Source of the DNA: Streptomyces sp. NBC_01481
GTDB lineage: Bacteria; Actinomycetota; Actinomycetes; Streptomycetales; Streptomycetaceae
Length of the DNA: 64,000 nucleotides
Assembly: GCF_026339995.1 (NCBI RefSeq)
Contig: NZ_JAPEPT010000005.1
Coordinates: 620,001 to 684,000, forward strand
Direction: 5' to 3'
Below, one piece after another: positions 31,001-40,086 of this stretch. A model generated the notes under the pieces. That model saw nothing but the letters and a program-made list of their open reading frames with translations. It did no database searches and was not told the origin of the DNA. Both the position numbers and the translations under genes were made by a program. Each line of letters opens with the position of its first letter. Position 1 is the stretch's first letter.

Positions 31001-32487
31001 CGGCGCGGCGTCCAGACGATCTCCTCGCCGTCTCCGCGCCGTACGACCCGCGTCTGCGAGGAGCCGACGATCAGGATCGTCCGCATGTCCACCTCGGCCG
31101 GATCGAGATCGCCGAGACGCACGATCCGTACGCTCTCCTGCGCCCCGCCGACATCGCGGCCGAGCACCACCGGAGTGTCCGCGGAGCGGTGTTCGAGCAG
31201 CAGGTCACGGGCCTTGCCGACCTGCCAGGTCCGGCTGCGCGAGCCGGGGTTGTAGAGCGCGAGCACCAGATCGGCCGCCGCGGCGGCGCGCAGCCGTTCC
31301 GCGATGACCTCCCAGGGCTTGAGCCGGTCGGAGAGCGAGAGGGTCGCGTAGTCGTGGCCGAGGGGGGCGCCCGCGCGGGCCGCGGCCGCGTTGGCGGCGG
31401 TCAGCCCCGGCAGCACCCGCACCGGCACGTCCTTGTAGGCGTCCTGCGACGCCGCCTCCAGCACGGCGGTGGCCATCGCGAAGACACCCGGGTCGCCGCC
31501 GGACACGACAGCCACCCGCCTGCCGCGCCGGGCCAGATCGAGGGCGAACTCGGCGCGCTCGGCCTCCACCTTGTTGTCGGAGCCGTGCCGCAGCTGGCCC
31601 GGGCGCACCGGCACCCGGTCCAGATAGGTGGTGTAGCCGACCAGATCGTCCGCGGCGGCCAGCGCCCCACGCGTCTCGGGCGTGAGCCACAGCGGCCCCG
31701 CGGGACCGGTGCCGACCACGACGACCTCGCCCAGCTCCCGTACCACCGCGGGCGCGTCGATACGGCTCGGCAGCACGGCGACCGAGAAGTACGGCACCGA
31801 CTCGGCCTCCACGTCCGCCAGGTGGCCCGTGCGCTCACCGGCCATGGTGGCGCGCTCGACATAGCGGGCCTCGTCCAGCCGCCCGGAGCGCTCGATCGCC
31901 CGCCGTACGGTGGGGAAGGTGCGGCCGAGCTTCATCACGACCGCGCAGTCCGTGGAGGCGAGACGCGCGGTCAGCTCCTCCTCGGGCAGCGTGCCGGGCA
32001 GGATCGTCAGCACCTCCTCGCCCTCGGCCAGCGGTGTTCCGAGCCGTGCGGCCGCGGCGCTCACCGAGGTCACCCCGGGTATCACCTCGGTGGGATAGCG
32101 GTCCGCGAGGCGCTTGTGCATGTGCATGTACGAGCCGTAGAAGAGCGGATCGCCCTCCGCGAGCACGGCGACCGTGCGGCCCGCGTCGAGATGCGCGGCC
32201 AGCCGGGCGGCGGCCTCGGTGTAGAACTCCTCCATCGCGCCCCGGTAGCCGCCGGGATGGTCGGTTGTCTCCGTGGTGACGGGGTAGACCAGCGCCTCCT
32301 CGATGTGGTCGGCGCGCAGATGCTTCGCCGCGATGGAACGCGCGATGGACCGGCCGTGCCGGGCGCTGTGGTACGCGACCACATCGGCCTCGGCGATTAC
32401 TTCGACGGCACGCACGGTCATCAGGGACGGATCGCCGGGCCCGAGCCCCACTCCGTACAGCCGGCCTGTGGCGTTGACGTTGCTCAC
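30970..32487 (-). CDS. cobIJ: Fused precorrin-2 C20-methyltransferase / precorrin-3B C17-methyltransferase
   Basis: 505 residues from ATG at 32487. The N-terminal module (about 1-240) is CobI-like: LYGVGLGPGDPSLMTVRAV, VLAEGDPLFYGSYMHMH, VIPGVTSVSAAAARLG. The C-terminal module (about 255-490) is CobJ-like: VVVGTGPAGPLWLTPETRGAL, GSDNKVEAERAEFAL, VVSGGDPGVFAMA, LPGLTAANAAAARAGAPLGHDYATLSLSDRLKPW. Such fusions are common in actinomycetes. ATG overlaps the cobH stop (ATGA). Confidence 0.95.
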   Translation of the reverse strand: MSNVNATGRLYGVGLGPGDPSLMTVRAVEVIAEADVVAYHSARHGRSIARSIAAKHLRADHIEEALVYPVTTETTDHPGGYRGAMEEFYTEAAARLAAHLDAGRTVAVLAEGDPLFYGSYMHMHKRLADRYPTEVIPGVTSVSAAAARLGTPLAEGEEVLTILPGTLPEEELTARLASTDCAVVMKLGRTFPTVRRAIERSGRLDEARYVERATMAGERTGHLADVEAESVPYFSVAVLPSRIDAPAVVRELGEVVVVGTGPAGPLWLTPETRGALAAADDLVGYTTYLDRVPVRPGQLRHGSDNKVEAERAEFALDLARRGRRVAVVSGGDPGVFAMATAVLEAASQDAYKDVPVRVLPGLTAANAAAARAGAPLGHDYATLSLSDRLKPWEVIAERLRAAAAADLVLALYNPGSRSRTWQVGKARDLLLEHRSADTPVVLGRDVGGAQESVRIVRLGDLDPAEVDMRTILIVGSSQTRVVRRGDGEEIVWTPRRYPESPQAES

Positions 32488-33125
32488 TCTTCCTCGCTCG
32501 CGATCGCGTTGAGCGCTGCCGCGGCCATGGCGCTGCCGCCGCGGCGTCCCCGTACCACCAAGTGCTCAAGACCCGAGGGGTGTTCGGCGAGCGCGTCCTT
32601 GGACTCGGCCGCGCCGATGAAACCGACCGGCACCCCGATGACCGCGGCCGGGCGCGGGGCGCCTTCCTCGATCATCTCCAGCAGCCGGAAGAGCGCGGTC
32701 GGCGCATTGCCGACGGCCACCACCGCGCCCTCCATCCGCTCGCGCCACAACTCAAGTGCCGCGGCGCTACGGGTGGTTCCGAGCTTCGCCGCGAGGCCGG
32801 GGACCGACGGGTCGGACAGGGTGCACACCACGTCGTTTCCGGCGGGCAGCCGCTTACGGGTCACCCCGCTGGCGACCATGGCGACATCGCACAGAATCGG
32901 CGCCCCGCCGCGCAGGGCCTCGCGGGCGCGGGCCACCACGTCCGCGGTGAACGAGAGATCGCGTACCAGGTCGACCATGCCGCAGGCGTGGATCATCCGG
33001 ACCGCGACCTGGCTGACATCGGCGGGCAGCCCCGCGAGATCCGCTTCCGCGCGGATGGTGGCAAAGGACTGGCGGTAGATCGCCGCGCCGTCCTTCTCGT
33101 AGTCGAACACTGTGCTCTCGCTCAT
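32484..33125 (-). CDS. cobH: Precorrin-8X methylmutase
   Basis: 213 residues from ATG at 33125. CobH/CbiC pattern: AIYRQSFATIRAEADL, VRMIHACGMVDLVRDL with the catalytic His, GAPILCDVAMVASGVTRKRLP, VAVGNAPTALFRLLEM, PAAVIGVPVGFIGAAESK, VRGRRGGSAMAAAALNAI. It shifts a methyl from C11 to C12, giving hydrogenobyrinate. It starts four bases after cobG and overlaps cobIJ, so the three form one operon. Confidence 0.96.
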   Translation of the reverse strand: MSESTVFDYEKDGAAIYRQSFATIRAEADLAGLPADVSQVAVRMIHACGMVDLVRDLSFTADVVARAREALRGGAPILCDVAMVASGVTRKRLPAGNDVVCTLSDPSVPGLAAKLGTTRSAAALELWRERMEGAVVAVGNAPTALFRLLEMIEEGAPRPAAVIGVPVGFIGAAESKDALAEHPSGLEHLVVRGRRGGSAMAAAALNAIASEEE

Positions 33126-33129
33126 TTCG

Positions 33130-34431
33130 TCAACGCGTCACGGCGCTCGTGCGCGCAGCCGCCACGATGGCGGCGAGTTCGGAAGGGGGCATGCCGGTGC
33201 ACGGCTCGTCCCCGTGTACGCGGACGTCGTAGCCGTCGGCGGTCGCGACGACGTCCACCCAGTCGCCGTGCGGATGGCCGCAACGGCGTTCGCAGCCCGA
33301 CCAGTACACGGGCAGGCTCGAAGGACCTGCGCCGAGCGCCTTCGCCGCGTCCGCCCGCACGTCGGCGAGGGACTTGGCGCAGCCGGGCCGGCCGACGCAC
33401 GCGCCGACTCCGAGCCAGGGGGAGGCGGGGGAGGTGATGAGCCCGGCCGATTCGAGGGCGGCGGCGGCCTCCACCCCGGGGAGGATCACGCCGCGCCAAG
33501 GGGTCAGCCGCAGCTCGCCGTTGCCGTCGTGCTCGGCCACGGTGGCCAGTTCGTGCCACTGGGCGGCGGTGAGCACGCCGAGCGGCGCGACGACGGACAG
33601 TGCGGTGGTACGCCCGTCGGGACCCGCGACCGCGCCCGGCGGGGGCGGGTCGCCGACCGTCGTGAGAGGCACCGCGACAAGCGTGCCGCTGATCCCGTCC
33701 GCCGCCAGGCGCGAGGCCACCGAAGTCGTCAACTCGGCGGTGCTGCCGGACAGTTCACTCACCCGCCAGCAGCGGGTGCCGCTGTCCCGCGCGGCATCCA
33801 GGAAAGCCTCGGCGGCCAGCAGCGCGGCACGCGGCGCGTCTTCACCGCGTACCGACACACCTGCGTCGTCGGAACCCAGCCGGAGCACCGCATCCGTGCT
33901 GCCGGCCGCCTGCACGGTCACGTCCGCACCCAGCGCCGCCACATCCCCGCGGCCGTCGTCGAGCGCGAACAGAAAACGCCCCGACAGCCCGGTCGCCGCC
34001 TCGCTCCCGCACAGCAGCCGGTCCAACTCCCGTGCCCAGGGCCGCACATCGGCCTCGCCTCGCCCGTCGAGCCCGGAGAGCGGGGAGGCGACGACATTGC
34101 GCACCCGCTCGTGCCGGGGCGAGGGCAGCAGACCCGCCGCGCCGAGCACATCGGCCAGCTCCCCGCCGCAGTCGTCGCCGAGGCCGCGCAGCTGTACATT
34201 GCCGCGCGAGGTGAGGTGCAGCGAACCGTCGCCGAGCCGCTGTGCCGCATCCCACAGCGCCAGCGCCTGGCCGGTGGTCAGCGTGCCCGCCGGAATCCGT
34301 ACCCGGGCCAGCGCACCGTCGTCCGCCGCGTGGAGGCGCAGCGTGCCGGGGCAGGCGTCACCACGGTCACGGCTCGGGGGTATCGCCCCGGCGTCGCGGG
34401 GGCCTGGGGCGGTCGGCATGGCGGCGAGCAT
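33130..34431 (-). CDS. cobG: Precorrin-3B synthase
   Basis: 433 residues from ATG at 34431 (LAAMPTAPGPRDAG); ATG at 34419 and an upstream frame start at 34464 are alternatives. It is a nitrite/sulfite-reductase-like protein with repeated half-domains (GDGSLHLTSRGNVQLRGL; GELRLTPWRGVILPGV). A C-terminal CVGRPGCAKS ... YWSGCERRCGHP supplies Cys ligands for the Fe4S4 cluster. It uses O2 for ring contraction of precorrin-3A, so it marks the aerobic route. It is divergent from the riboswitch-controlled cobN. Confidence 0.92.
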   Translation of the reverse strand: MLAAMPTAPGPRDAGAIPPSRDRGDACPGTLRLHAADDGALARVRIPAGTLTTGQALALWDAAQRLGDGSLHLTSRGNVQLRGLGDDCGGELADVLGAAGLLPSPRHERVRNVVASPLSGLDGRGEADVRPWARELDRLLCGSEAATGLSGRFLFALDDGRGDVAALGADVTVQAAGSTDAVLRLGSDDAGVSVRGEDAPRAALLAAEAFLDAARDSGTRCWRVSELSGSTAELTTSVASRLAADGISGTLVAVPLTTVGDPPPPGAVAGPDGRTTALSVVAPLGVLTAAQWHELATVAEHDGNGELRLTPWRGVILPGVEAAAALESAGLITSPASPWLGVGACVGRPGCAKSLADVRADAAKALGAGPSSLPVYWSGCERRCGHPHGDWVDVVATADGYDVRVHGDEPCTGMPPSELAAIVAAARTSAVTR

Positions 34432-34529
34432 ACCCACCGACCTTGCCACCTCACTCCCGCCCACCTGCGCCGATCATCACATCCTCCGCACGCCGCCCGG
34501 CCGCCTCCCGAGCCCTACTATGCTCAGGC

Positions 34530-34685
34530 GACGGGCCGGCCGGCCCGTCATCGCCTGCGACGGCGACATGGAGGAAGCCCGGTGCGAATCCGGCGCGGTC
34601 CCGCCACTGTGAGCCCGGTCCACACCGGGTGAGCCAGGAACTCCTGCCGTCCACACCGCCCGGGGCGCGGACACCCCGAGGAAGG
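34530..34685 (+). promoter_or_regulatory. Cobalamin (B12) riboswitch upstream of cobN
   Basis: The conserved core reads GGAGGAAGCCCGGTGCGAAT, then CGGCGCGGTCCCGCCACTGT, then GTGAGCCAGGAACTCCTGCC, matching the B12 element (GCCACTG box and AGxCAGGA box) in the 5-prime leader of cobN. The upstream arm GGCGACGGGCCGG...CGCC gives the closing stem. Outer limits are approximate. Binding of adenosylcobalamin is expected to reduce expression of cobN. Confidence 0.93.
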
Positions 34686-34696
34686 CCTGCGCACGC

Positions 34697-37600
34697 ATGC
34701 TTCTGCTGCTGTCGACCTCCGACACCGATCTGCTCAGTGCCCGCGCGGCCGGAGGCCCGGTCGCGTACCGGTTCGCCAACCCCGCGCGGCTCGACCTCAG
34801 CGAGCTGCCCGCCCTGCTGGACGGCGTGGACCTGGTCGTCGTACGGCTCCTCGGTGGCGTACGCGCCTGGCAGGACGGGCTCGACCTGCTGCACGAGGCG
34901 GGGCTCCCGGTCGTCGTCCTCACCGGTGAACAGGCCCCCGACGCCCAGCTGATGGAGGCGTCCACCGTCCCCGTCGGCATCGCCGCCGAGGCCCACGCCT
35001 ACCTGGCCCACGGCGGCCCCGCCAACCTGGAGCAGCTGGCCCGCTTCCTCTGCGACACGGTGCTCCTCACCGGCCACGGCTTCGAGTCACCTGCCCCCGC
35101 ACCGACATGGGGCCCGCTGGAGCGCACCGCGCGGGAGACCGACGGCCCGACCGTGGCCGTGCTCTACTACCGCGCCCACCACATGAGCGGCAACACCGCC
35201 TTCGTCGACGCCCTGTGCACGGCGATCGAGGACGCGGGCGGCCGTCCCCTCCCGCTGTACGTCGCCTCCCTGCGCGCCCCGGAAGCCGAGCTGATCGACG
35301 CGCTCGGCGCGGCCGACGCCATCGTCACCACCGTCCTCGCGGCGGGCGGCACCCGGCCCGCCGAGGCATCGGCGGGCGGCGACGACGAGTCGTGGGACGC
35401 GGGCGCCCTGAGCGGCCTGGACGTGCCGATCCTCCAGGCGCTGTGCCTGACCGGTTCGCGCAGCACGTGGGAGGAGAGCGACGAGGGCGTCTCGCCCCTG
35501 GACGCGGCCAGCCAGATCGCGGTCCCCGAGTTCGACGGCCGCCTGATCACCGTGCCGTTCTCCTTCAAGGAGATCGACGCGGACGGCCTTCCGGCCTACG
35601 AGGCCGACCCCGAGCGGGCCGCACGGGTCGCCGGAATCGCCGTACGCCATGCGCGCCTGCGGCACATCCCCGCCGCCGACAAGCGCCTCGCGCTCGTGCT
35701 CTCCGCGTACCCGACGAAGCACTCGCGGATCGGCAACGCGGTCGGCCTGGACACCCCCGCGTCCGCGGTGGCCCTCCTGCGCCGACTGCGGGCGGAGGGC
35801 TACGACTTCGGTACGGAGCCCGTACCCGGCCTCGCCTCCGGCCTCGCCTCCGGCGACGGCGACGAGCTGATCTACGCCCTGATCGAGGCGGGCGGCCACG
35901 ACCAGGACTGGCTGACCGAGGAGCAGTTGGCGCGCAATCCGGTCCGTATCCCGGCGGCCGACTACAAGCGCTGGTACGCGACGCTGCCGCAGGTACTGCG
36001 CTCGGCCGTCGAGCAGCACTGGGGCCCGCCGCCCGGGGAGATGTTCCTCGACCGCAGCCGTAATCCCGAGGGCGACATCGTCCTCGCGGCCCTGCGCCAC
36101 CAGAACCTCCTCATCCTCATCCAGCCCCCGCGGGGCTTCGGCGAGAACCCGATCGCGATCTACCACGACCCCGATCTGCCGCCCTCGCACCACTACCTGG
36201 CCGCGTACCGCTGGATCGCCGCGTCCGCCGACGACGGCGGCTTCGGCGCCGACGCGATGATCCACCTCGGCAAGCACGGCAACCTGGAGTGGCTGCCCGG
36301 CAAGAACGCCGGCCTGTCCGCCGCCTGCGGACCCGACGCCGCGCTCGGCGACCTCCCGCTGATCTATCCCTTCCTGGTCAACGACCCGGGCGAGGGCACG
36401 CAGGCCAAGCGCCGCGTCCACGCCACACTCGTCGACCACCTCGTCCCGCCGATGGCACGCGCCGACTCCTACGGCGACATCGCGCGTCTGGAACAGCTCC
36501 TCGACGAATACGCCGCGATCTCCTCCATGGACCCGGCCAAACTCCCCGCCATCCGCGCCCAGATCTGGACCCTCATCCAGGCGGCCAGGCTCGACCACGA
36601 CCTCGGCCTCGAAGACCGCCCGGACGACGACGGCTTCGACGACTTCCTGCTCCATGTCGACGGCTGGCTGTGCGAGGTCAAGGACGCCCAGATCCGCGAC
36701 GGCCTCCATGTCCTGGGCTCCCCGCCCGCGGGCGCCGACCGCGTCAACCTGGTTCTCGCGATCCTCCGGGCGCGCCAGATCTGGGGCGGGACGTCGTCGC
36801 TGCCGGGCCTGCGGGAGGCGCTGGGCCTGGACGAGTCGGCGGCCACCCGCACGACGGCGGACGCGGCCGAGGAGAAGGCGCGCGAGCTGGTGCAGGCGAT
36901 GGAGGACGCCGGGTGGGACCCCGATGCGGTCCCCGCCGGGCACGGCCCCGAGGTCGCGGCCATCCTGGACTTCGCCTCCCGCGAGGTCGTCCCCCGCCTC
37001 GCCGGCACCACCGCCGAACTCGATCATGCCGTCCACGCGTTGAACGGCGGCTTCGTCCCGGCGGGCCCCTCCGGCTCCCCGCTGCGCGGCCTGGTCAACG
37101 TCCTGCCGACGGGGCGCAACTTCTACTCGGTGGACCCGAAGGCGGTCCCCTCCCGCCTCGCGTGGGAGACGGGCCAAGCCCTCGCGGACTCGCTGCTGGA
37201 GCGCTACCGCACCGACAACGGCGACTGGCCGCCGTCGGTCGGCCTGTCCCTGTGGGGCACGAGCGCGATGCGCACCAGCGGCGACGATGTCGCGGAGGCG
37301 CTCGCCCTGCTCGGTATCCGCCCGGTCTGGGACGACGCCTCGCGCCGCGTCACGGGTCTGGAGCCCATCCCGCTCGCCGAGCTCGGCCGCCCCCGCATCG
37401 ACGTCACGCTGCGCATATCCGGCTTCTTCCGCGACGCCTTCCCGCACACGATCGGCCTGCTCGACGACGCGGTCCGCCTGGCCGCGTCCCTCGACGAGCC
37501 CGCCGACCAGAACTTCGTCCGCGCCCACACCCAGGCCGACCTGGCGGACCACGGCGACGAACGCCGCGCCACGACCCGTATCTTCGGCTCCCGCCCGGGC

Positions 37601-38296
37601 ACCTACGGCGCGGGTCTCCTCCAGCTGATCGACTCCCGCGACTGGCGCACCGACGCCGACCTCGCCGAGGTCTACACGGTCTGGGGCGGCTACGCCTACG
37701 GCCGCGAACTCGACGGCCGCCCGGCCCGCGCCGAGATGGAGACCGCGTACAAACGCATCACCGTCGCGGCGAAGAACACGGACACCCGTGAGCACGACAT
37801 CGCGGACTCCGACGACTACTTCCAGTACCACGGCGGCATGGTCGCCACCGTGCGTGCCCTGCGCGGCACGGCCCCCGAGGCGTACATCGGCGACTCCACC
37901 CGCCCCGAGACGGTCCGCACCCGCACCCTGGTCGAGGAGACCTCCCGCGTCTTCCGCTCCCGCGTCGTCAACCCCAAGTGGATCGAGGCGATGCGCCGCC
38001 ACGGCTACAAGGGCGCCTTCGAACTCGCCGCGACGGTGGACTACCTGTTCGGCTACGACGCGACGACGGGCGTGATCGCCGACTGGATGTACGACAAGCT
38101 CACGGAGACCTACGTCCTCGACCCGGTGAACCGGGAGTTCCTCCAGCAGGCCAACCCCTGGGCCCTGCACGGCATCGCGGAACGCCTCCTGGAGGCCGAG
38201 TCGCGCGGCATGTGGGCCAAGCCCGATCCGTCGGTGCTCGCCGCGCTGCGCCAGGCCTTCCTGGAGACGGAGGGCGACCTGGAGGGCGAGGACTGA
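34697..38296 (+). CDS. cobN: Cobaltochelatase subunit CobN
   Basis: 1199 residues from ATG at 34697. Large magnesium/cobalt-chelatase H-type subunit: AVLYYRAHHMSGNTAFVDAL, LSAYPTKHSRIGNAVGLDTPASA, GFGENPIAIYHDPDLPPSHHYLAAYRWI, MIHLGKHGNLEWLPGK, VNVLPTGRNFYSVDPKAVPS, and YFQYHGGMVATVRAL with the C-terminal NPWALHGIAERLLEA. It binds hydrogenobyrinate diamide and inserts cobalt with ATPase partners that are not in the window. Transcription is under the leader riboswitch and ends at a hairpin 17 bases after the stop. Confidence 0.97.
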   Translation: MLLLLSTSDTDLLSARAAGGPVAYRFANPARLDLSELPALLDGVDLVVVRLLGGVRAWQDGLDLLHEAGLPVVVLTGEQAPDAQLMEASTVPVGIAAEAHAYLAHGGPANLEQLARFLCDTVLLTGHGFESPAPAPTWGPLERTARETDGPTVAVLYYRAHHMSGNTAFVDALCTAIEDAGGRPLPLYVASLRAPEAELIDALGAADAIVTTVLAAGGTRPAEASAGGDDESWDAGALSGLDVPILQALCLTGSRSTWEESDEGVSPLDAASQIAVPEFDGRLITVPFSFKEIDADGLPAYEADPERAARVAGIAVRHARLRHIPAADKRLALVLSAYPTKHSRIGNAVGLDTPASAVALLRRLRAEGYDFGTEPVPGLASGLASGDGDELIYALIEAGGHDQDWLTEEQLARNPVRIPAADYKRWYATLPQVLRSAVEQHWGPPPGEMFLDRSRNPEGDIVLAALRHQNLLILIQPPRGFGENPIAIYHDPDLPPSHHYLAAYRWIAASADDGGFGADAMIHLGKHGNLEWLPGKNAGLSAACGPDAALGDLPLIYPFLVNDPGEGTQAKRRVHATLVDHLVPPMARADSYGDIARLEQLLDEYAAISSMDPAKLPAIRAQIWTLIQAARLDHDLGLEDRPDDDGFDDFLLHVDGWLCEVKDAQIRDGLHVLGSPPAGADRVNLVLAILRARQIWGGTSSLPGLREALGLDESAATRTTADAAEEKARELVQAMEDAGWDPDAVPAGHGPEVAAILDFASREVVPRLAGTTAELDHAVHALNGGFVPAGPSGSPLRGLVNVLPTGRNFYSVDPKAVPSRLAWETGQALADSLLERYRTDNGDWPPSVGLSLWGTSAMRTSGDDVAEALALLGIRPVWDDASRRVTGLEPIPLAELGRPRIDVTLRISGFFRDAFPHTIGLLDDAVRLAASLDEPADQNFVRAHTQADLADHGDERRATTRIFGSRPGTYGAGLLQLIDSRDWRTDADLAEVYTVWGGYAYGRELDGRPARAEMETAYKRITVAAKNTDTREHDIADSDDYFQYHGGMVATVRALRGTAPEAYIGDSTRPETVRTRTLVEETSRVFRSRVVNPKWIEAMRRHGYKGAFELAATVDYLFGYDATTGVIADWMYDKLTETYVLDPVNREFLQQANPWALHGIAERLLEAESRGMWAKPDPSVLAALRQAFLETEGDLEGED

Positions 38297-38313
38297 CCGA
38301 GAGGCGGACCGCG

Positions 38314-38342
38314 GGCCCCTGGACACGACACGTCCGGGGGCC
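38314..38342 (+). terminator. Terminator of cobN
   Basis: GGCCCCTGGAC (38314-38324) pairs with GTCCGGGGGCC (38332-38342) around a 7-base loop, followed by TTCGTC. It sits just after the cobN stop. Confidence 0.8.
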
Positions 38343-38426
38343 TTCGTCATGTCCCGGGGACGGGTGCCGCACAGCTTCGGCGGGGCCGCGCAGCGTCACC
38401 ACGGACTTGATCACGATTACCTTGAG

Positions 38427-38471
38427 TTCCCCTGAGCTTCCCATTCATTTTCCCTCCGTTCGGCCTTCACC
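38427..38471 (+). promoter_or_regulatory. PHO-box-like direct repeats upstream of the pst-type locus
   Basis: Units TTCCCC (38427), TTCCCA (38438) and TTTCCC (38449) recur every 11 bp, followed by GTTCGG (38458) and TTCACC (38466). Eleven-base direct repeats of a GTTCACC-like core are how Streptomyces PhoP binds. The match is imperfect. About 100 gene-free bases separate the repeats from the first gene start. Nothing else was recognised in 38343-38574. Confidence 0.45.
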
Positions 38472-38574
38472 TCGTGGTGCGCACAAGCCGCACACAAACC
38501 AGCGACTGTCAGTGCGCTGGGGGTGGGGGTTTCGGCCTGTGGCGGAAACGCATGGATGGCTGGGGGTGGTTTTG

Positions 38575-39066
38575 ATGGTTCGGCCGCGGTTCTTGTACGT
38601 AGTGCGCGCATCACAGCAGAGACCGGACGGGGAGGAGAAGCCGGTCGGGTGGCGCCTGGTCGGCGCGAACAACCGTGAACTCGGACGCAGCGCCCAGGCG
38701 TTCGGCGGCCTCGCGGAGTGCCAGGCAGCGGTCGCTCTCCTCCGGGAGAAGGTGGCGGCGGCCCGTGTGCTGCTGACCATGCCGGATGCGGCGGGCAGCT
38801 GGACCTGGCGCCTGGAGATCGAGGGGCGGGCCGTGGCGGTGTCCGGCCGGCGTTATCTGCGCCAGCGGGAGTGTCAGTACAACCTCAGCCAGTTCCTGGT
38901 CGCTGTCCCCGTGGCCCAACTGGCCGTCGGGGTCACGAACCGGCCCCGGCCGCGCGCTCTGCCTCCGCGCGGACCTCAGCGGTCCAGATCTACGCGAGCA
39001 GAGCAGGAAGACGAAGGCCACGCCCGGCCGCACACCGGCGTCCGGGCCGGGGCGGGTGCGCGATGA
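38575..39066 (+). CDS. Uncharacterised protein, first gene of the pst/WxL locus
   Basis: 163 residues from ATG at 38575 (VRPRFLYVVRASQQRPDG); GTG at 38539 is an alternative start. The pattern GWRLVGANNRELGRSAQAFGGLAECQAAVALLREK weakly resembles the DUF1508/YegP fold, with VLLTMPDAAGSWTWRLEIEG following. The C-terminus is basic and disordered (RPRPRALPPRGPQRSRSTR). The stop overlaps the pstC start (ATGA), so it belongs to this operon. A role in the transporter is inferred only from position. Confidence 0.6.
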   Translation: MVRPRFLYVVRASQQRPDGEEKPVGWRLVGANNRELGRSAQAFGGLAECQAAVALLREKVAAARVLLTMPDAAGSWTWRLEIEGRAVAVSGRRYLRQRECQYNLSQFLVAVPVAQLAVGVTNRPRPRALPPRGPQRSRSTRAEQEDEGHARPHTGVRAGAGAR

Positions 39067-40085
39067 CCGTAGCGATGCTCGGACGCCCGGAGGCCGAACC
39101 GGATCCCGTGGACGCGCCGCGTGTCGTGCGGGGCAGGGGTGAGCCGGCGGACCGGCTCTTCCGCGGTGCGGCTCGCGGCAGCGGGGCCATCGTGCTGGCC
39201 ATCATGCTGCTGGTCGGCGTCTTTCTCAGCTATCGCGCCCTGCAGGCGCTCGATGTCGCCAAGGGCTCGTTCCTCACCACCTCCGCGTGGGAGCCGGATG
39301 CCCACCGCTTCGGGATCGCGGCGGTGATCACCGGCACCGTGCTCATCGGCCTGGTGGCGATCAGCTTCGCGGTGCCGCTGGCGCTCGGCACCGCGCTGTA
39401 CATCTCGGAGTACGCACCGCGGCGTCTGAAGCGGACGTTCATCTCTCTCGTGGACCTCATGGCCGCCGTGCCGAGTGTGGTGTACGGGCTGTGGGGCGCC
39501 TTCTTCCTGCAGGCGCATGTGGTGGGGCTCTCCCGCTGGCTCGCCACGTACTTCTCCTGGATACCTCTCTTCAAGGTCGACGGGAGCGATCCGCGCGACC
39601 CGCTGGAGACGATGACCGTCTACACGTCCTCCACCTTCATCGCGGGCATCGTCGTGGCGCTCATGGTCACGCCGATCGCCTGCTCGGTGATGCGAGAGAC
39701 CTTCTCGCAGGCGCCTCCGGGAGAGCGCGAGGGCGCCTTCGCGCTCGGGGCGACCCGGTGGGGGATGATCCGCTCGGTCGTGCTGCCGTTCGGCTGGGGC
39801 GGCGTGATCGGCGGCACCATGCTCGGCCTGGGCCGCGCCCTGGGCGAGACGATCGCCATCTACATGATCATCTCGCCGGTCTTCGTCGTACAGCCGCACA
39901 TCCTTCAGAACGGCTCCAACTCGGTCTCGTCGCTGATCGCACTGCGCTACGGATCCGCGAGCGCCTTCGGCATGTCGGCGCTGATGGCCGCGGGACTCGC
40001 CCTGTTCCTGATGACCCTTGTCGTGAACTTCATAGCGTCCTCGATCGCGGCCCGCAGCCGCTCGGGCAGCGGGACGGAGGCCTGA
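39063..40085 (+). CDS. pstC: PstC-type ABC transporter permease
   Basis: 340 residues from ATG at 39063. Six membrane segments are visible, beginning SGAIVLAIMLLVGVFLSYRAL and including ITGTVLIGLVAISFAVPLALGTALYISEYAP. The permease EAA loop reads EGAFALGATRWGMIRSVVLPF and is followed by LGLGRALGETIAIYMI. PstC and PstA form the membrane channel of phosphate-type importers. The next gene, pstA, starts one base after its stop. There is no canonical phoU in this locus. Confidence 0.9.
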   Translation: MTVAMLGRPEAEPDPVDAPRVVRGRGEPADRLFRGAARGSGAIVLAIMLLVGVFLSYRALQALDVAKGSFLTTSAWEPDAHRFGIAAVITGTVLIGLVAISFAVPLALGTALYISEYAPRRLKRTFISLVDLMAAVPSVVYGLWGAFFLQAHVVGLSRWLATYFSWIPLFKVDGSDPRDPLETMTVYTSSTFIAGIVVALMVTPIACSVMRETFSQAPPGEREGAFALGATRWGMIRSVVLPFGWGGVIGGTMLGLGRALGETIAIYMIISPVFVVQPHILQNGSNSVSSLIALRYGSASAFGMSALMAAGLALFLMTLVVNFIASSIAARSRSGSGTEA

Positions 40086-40086
40086 G

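Noticed and set aside
34431..34529. A second riboswitch serving cobG on the minus strand
   Set aside because: The conserved B12 boxes occur only once and in plus orientation toward cobN.
35087..38350. Long open frame (about 1087 codons) on the minus strand
   Set aside because: It is antisense to cobN throughout, is low-complexity Arg/Gly/Val-rich, has no domain, and results from the high third-position GC of the real gene.
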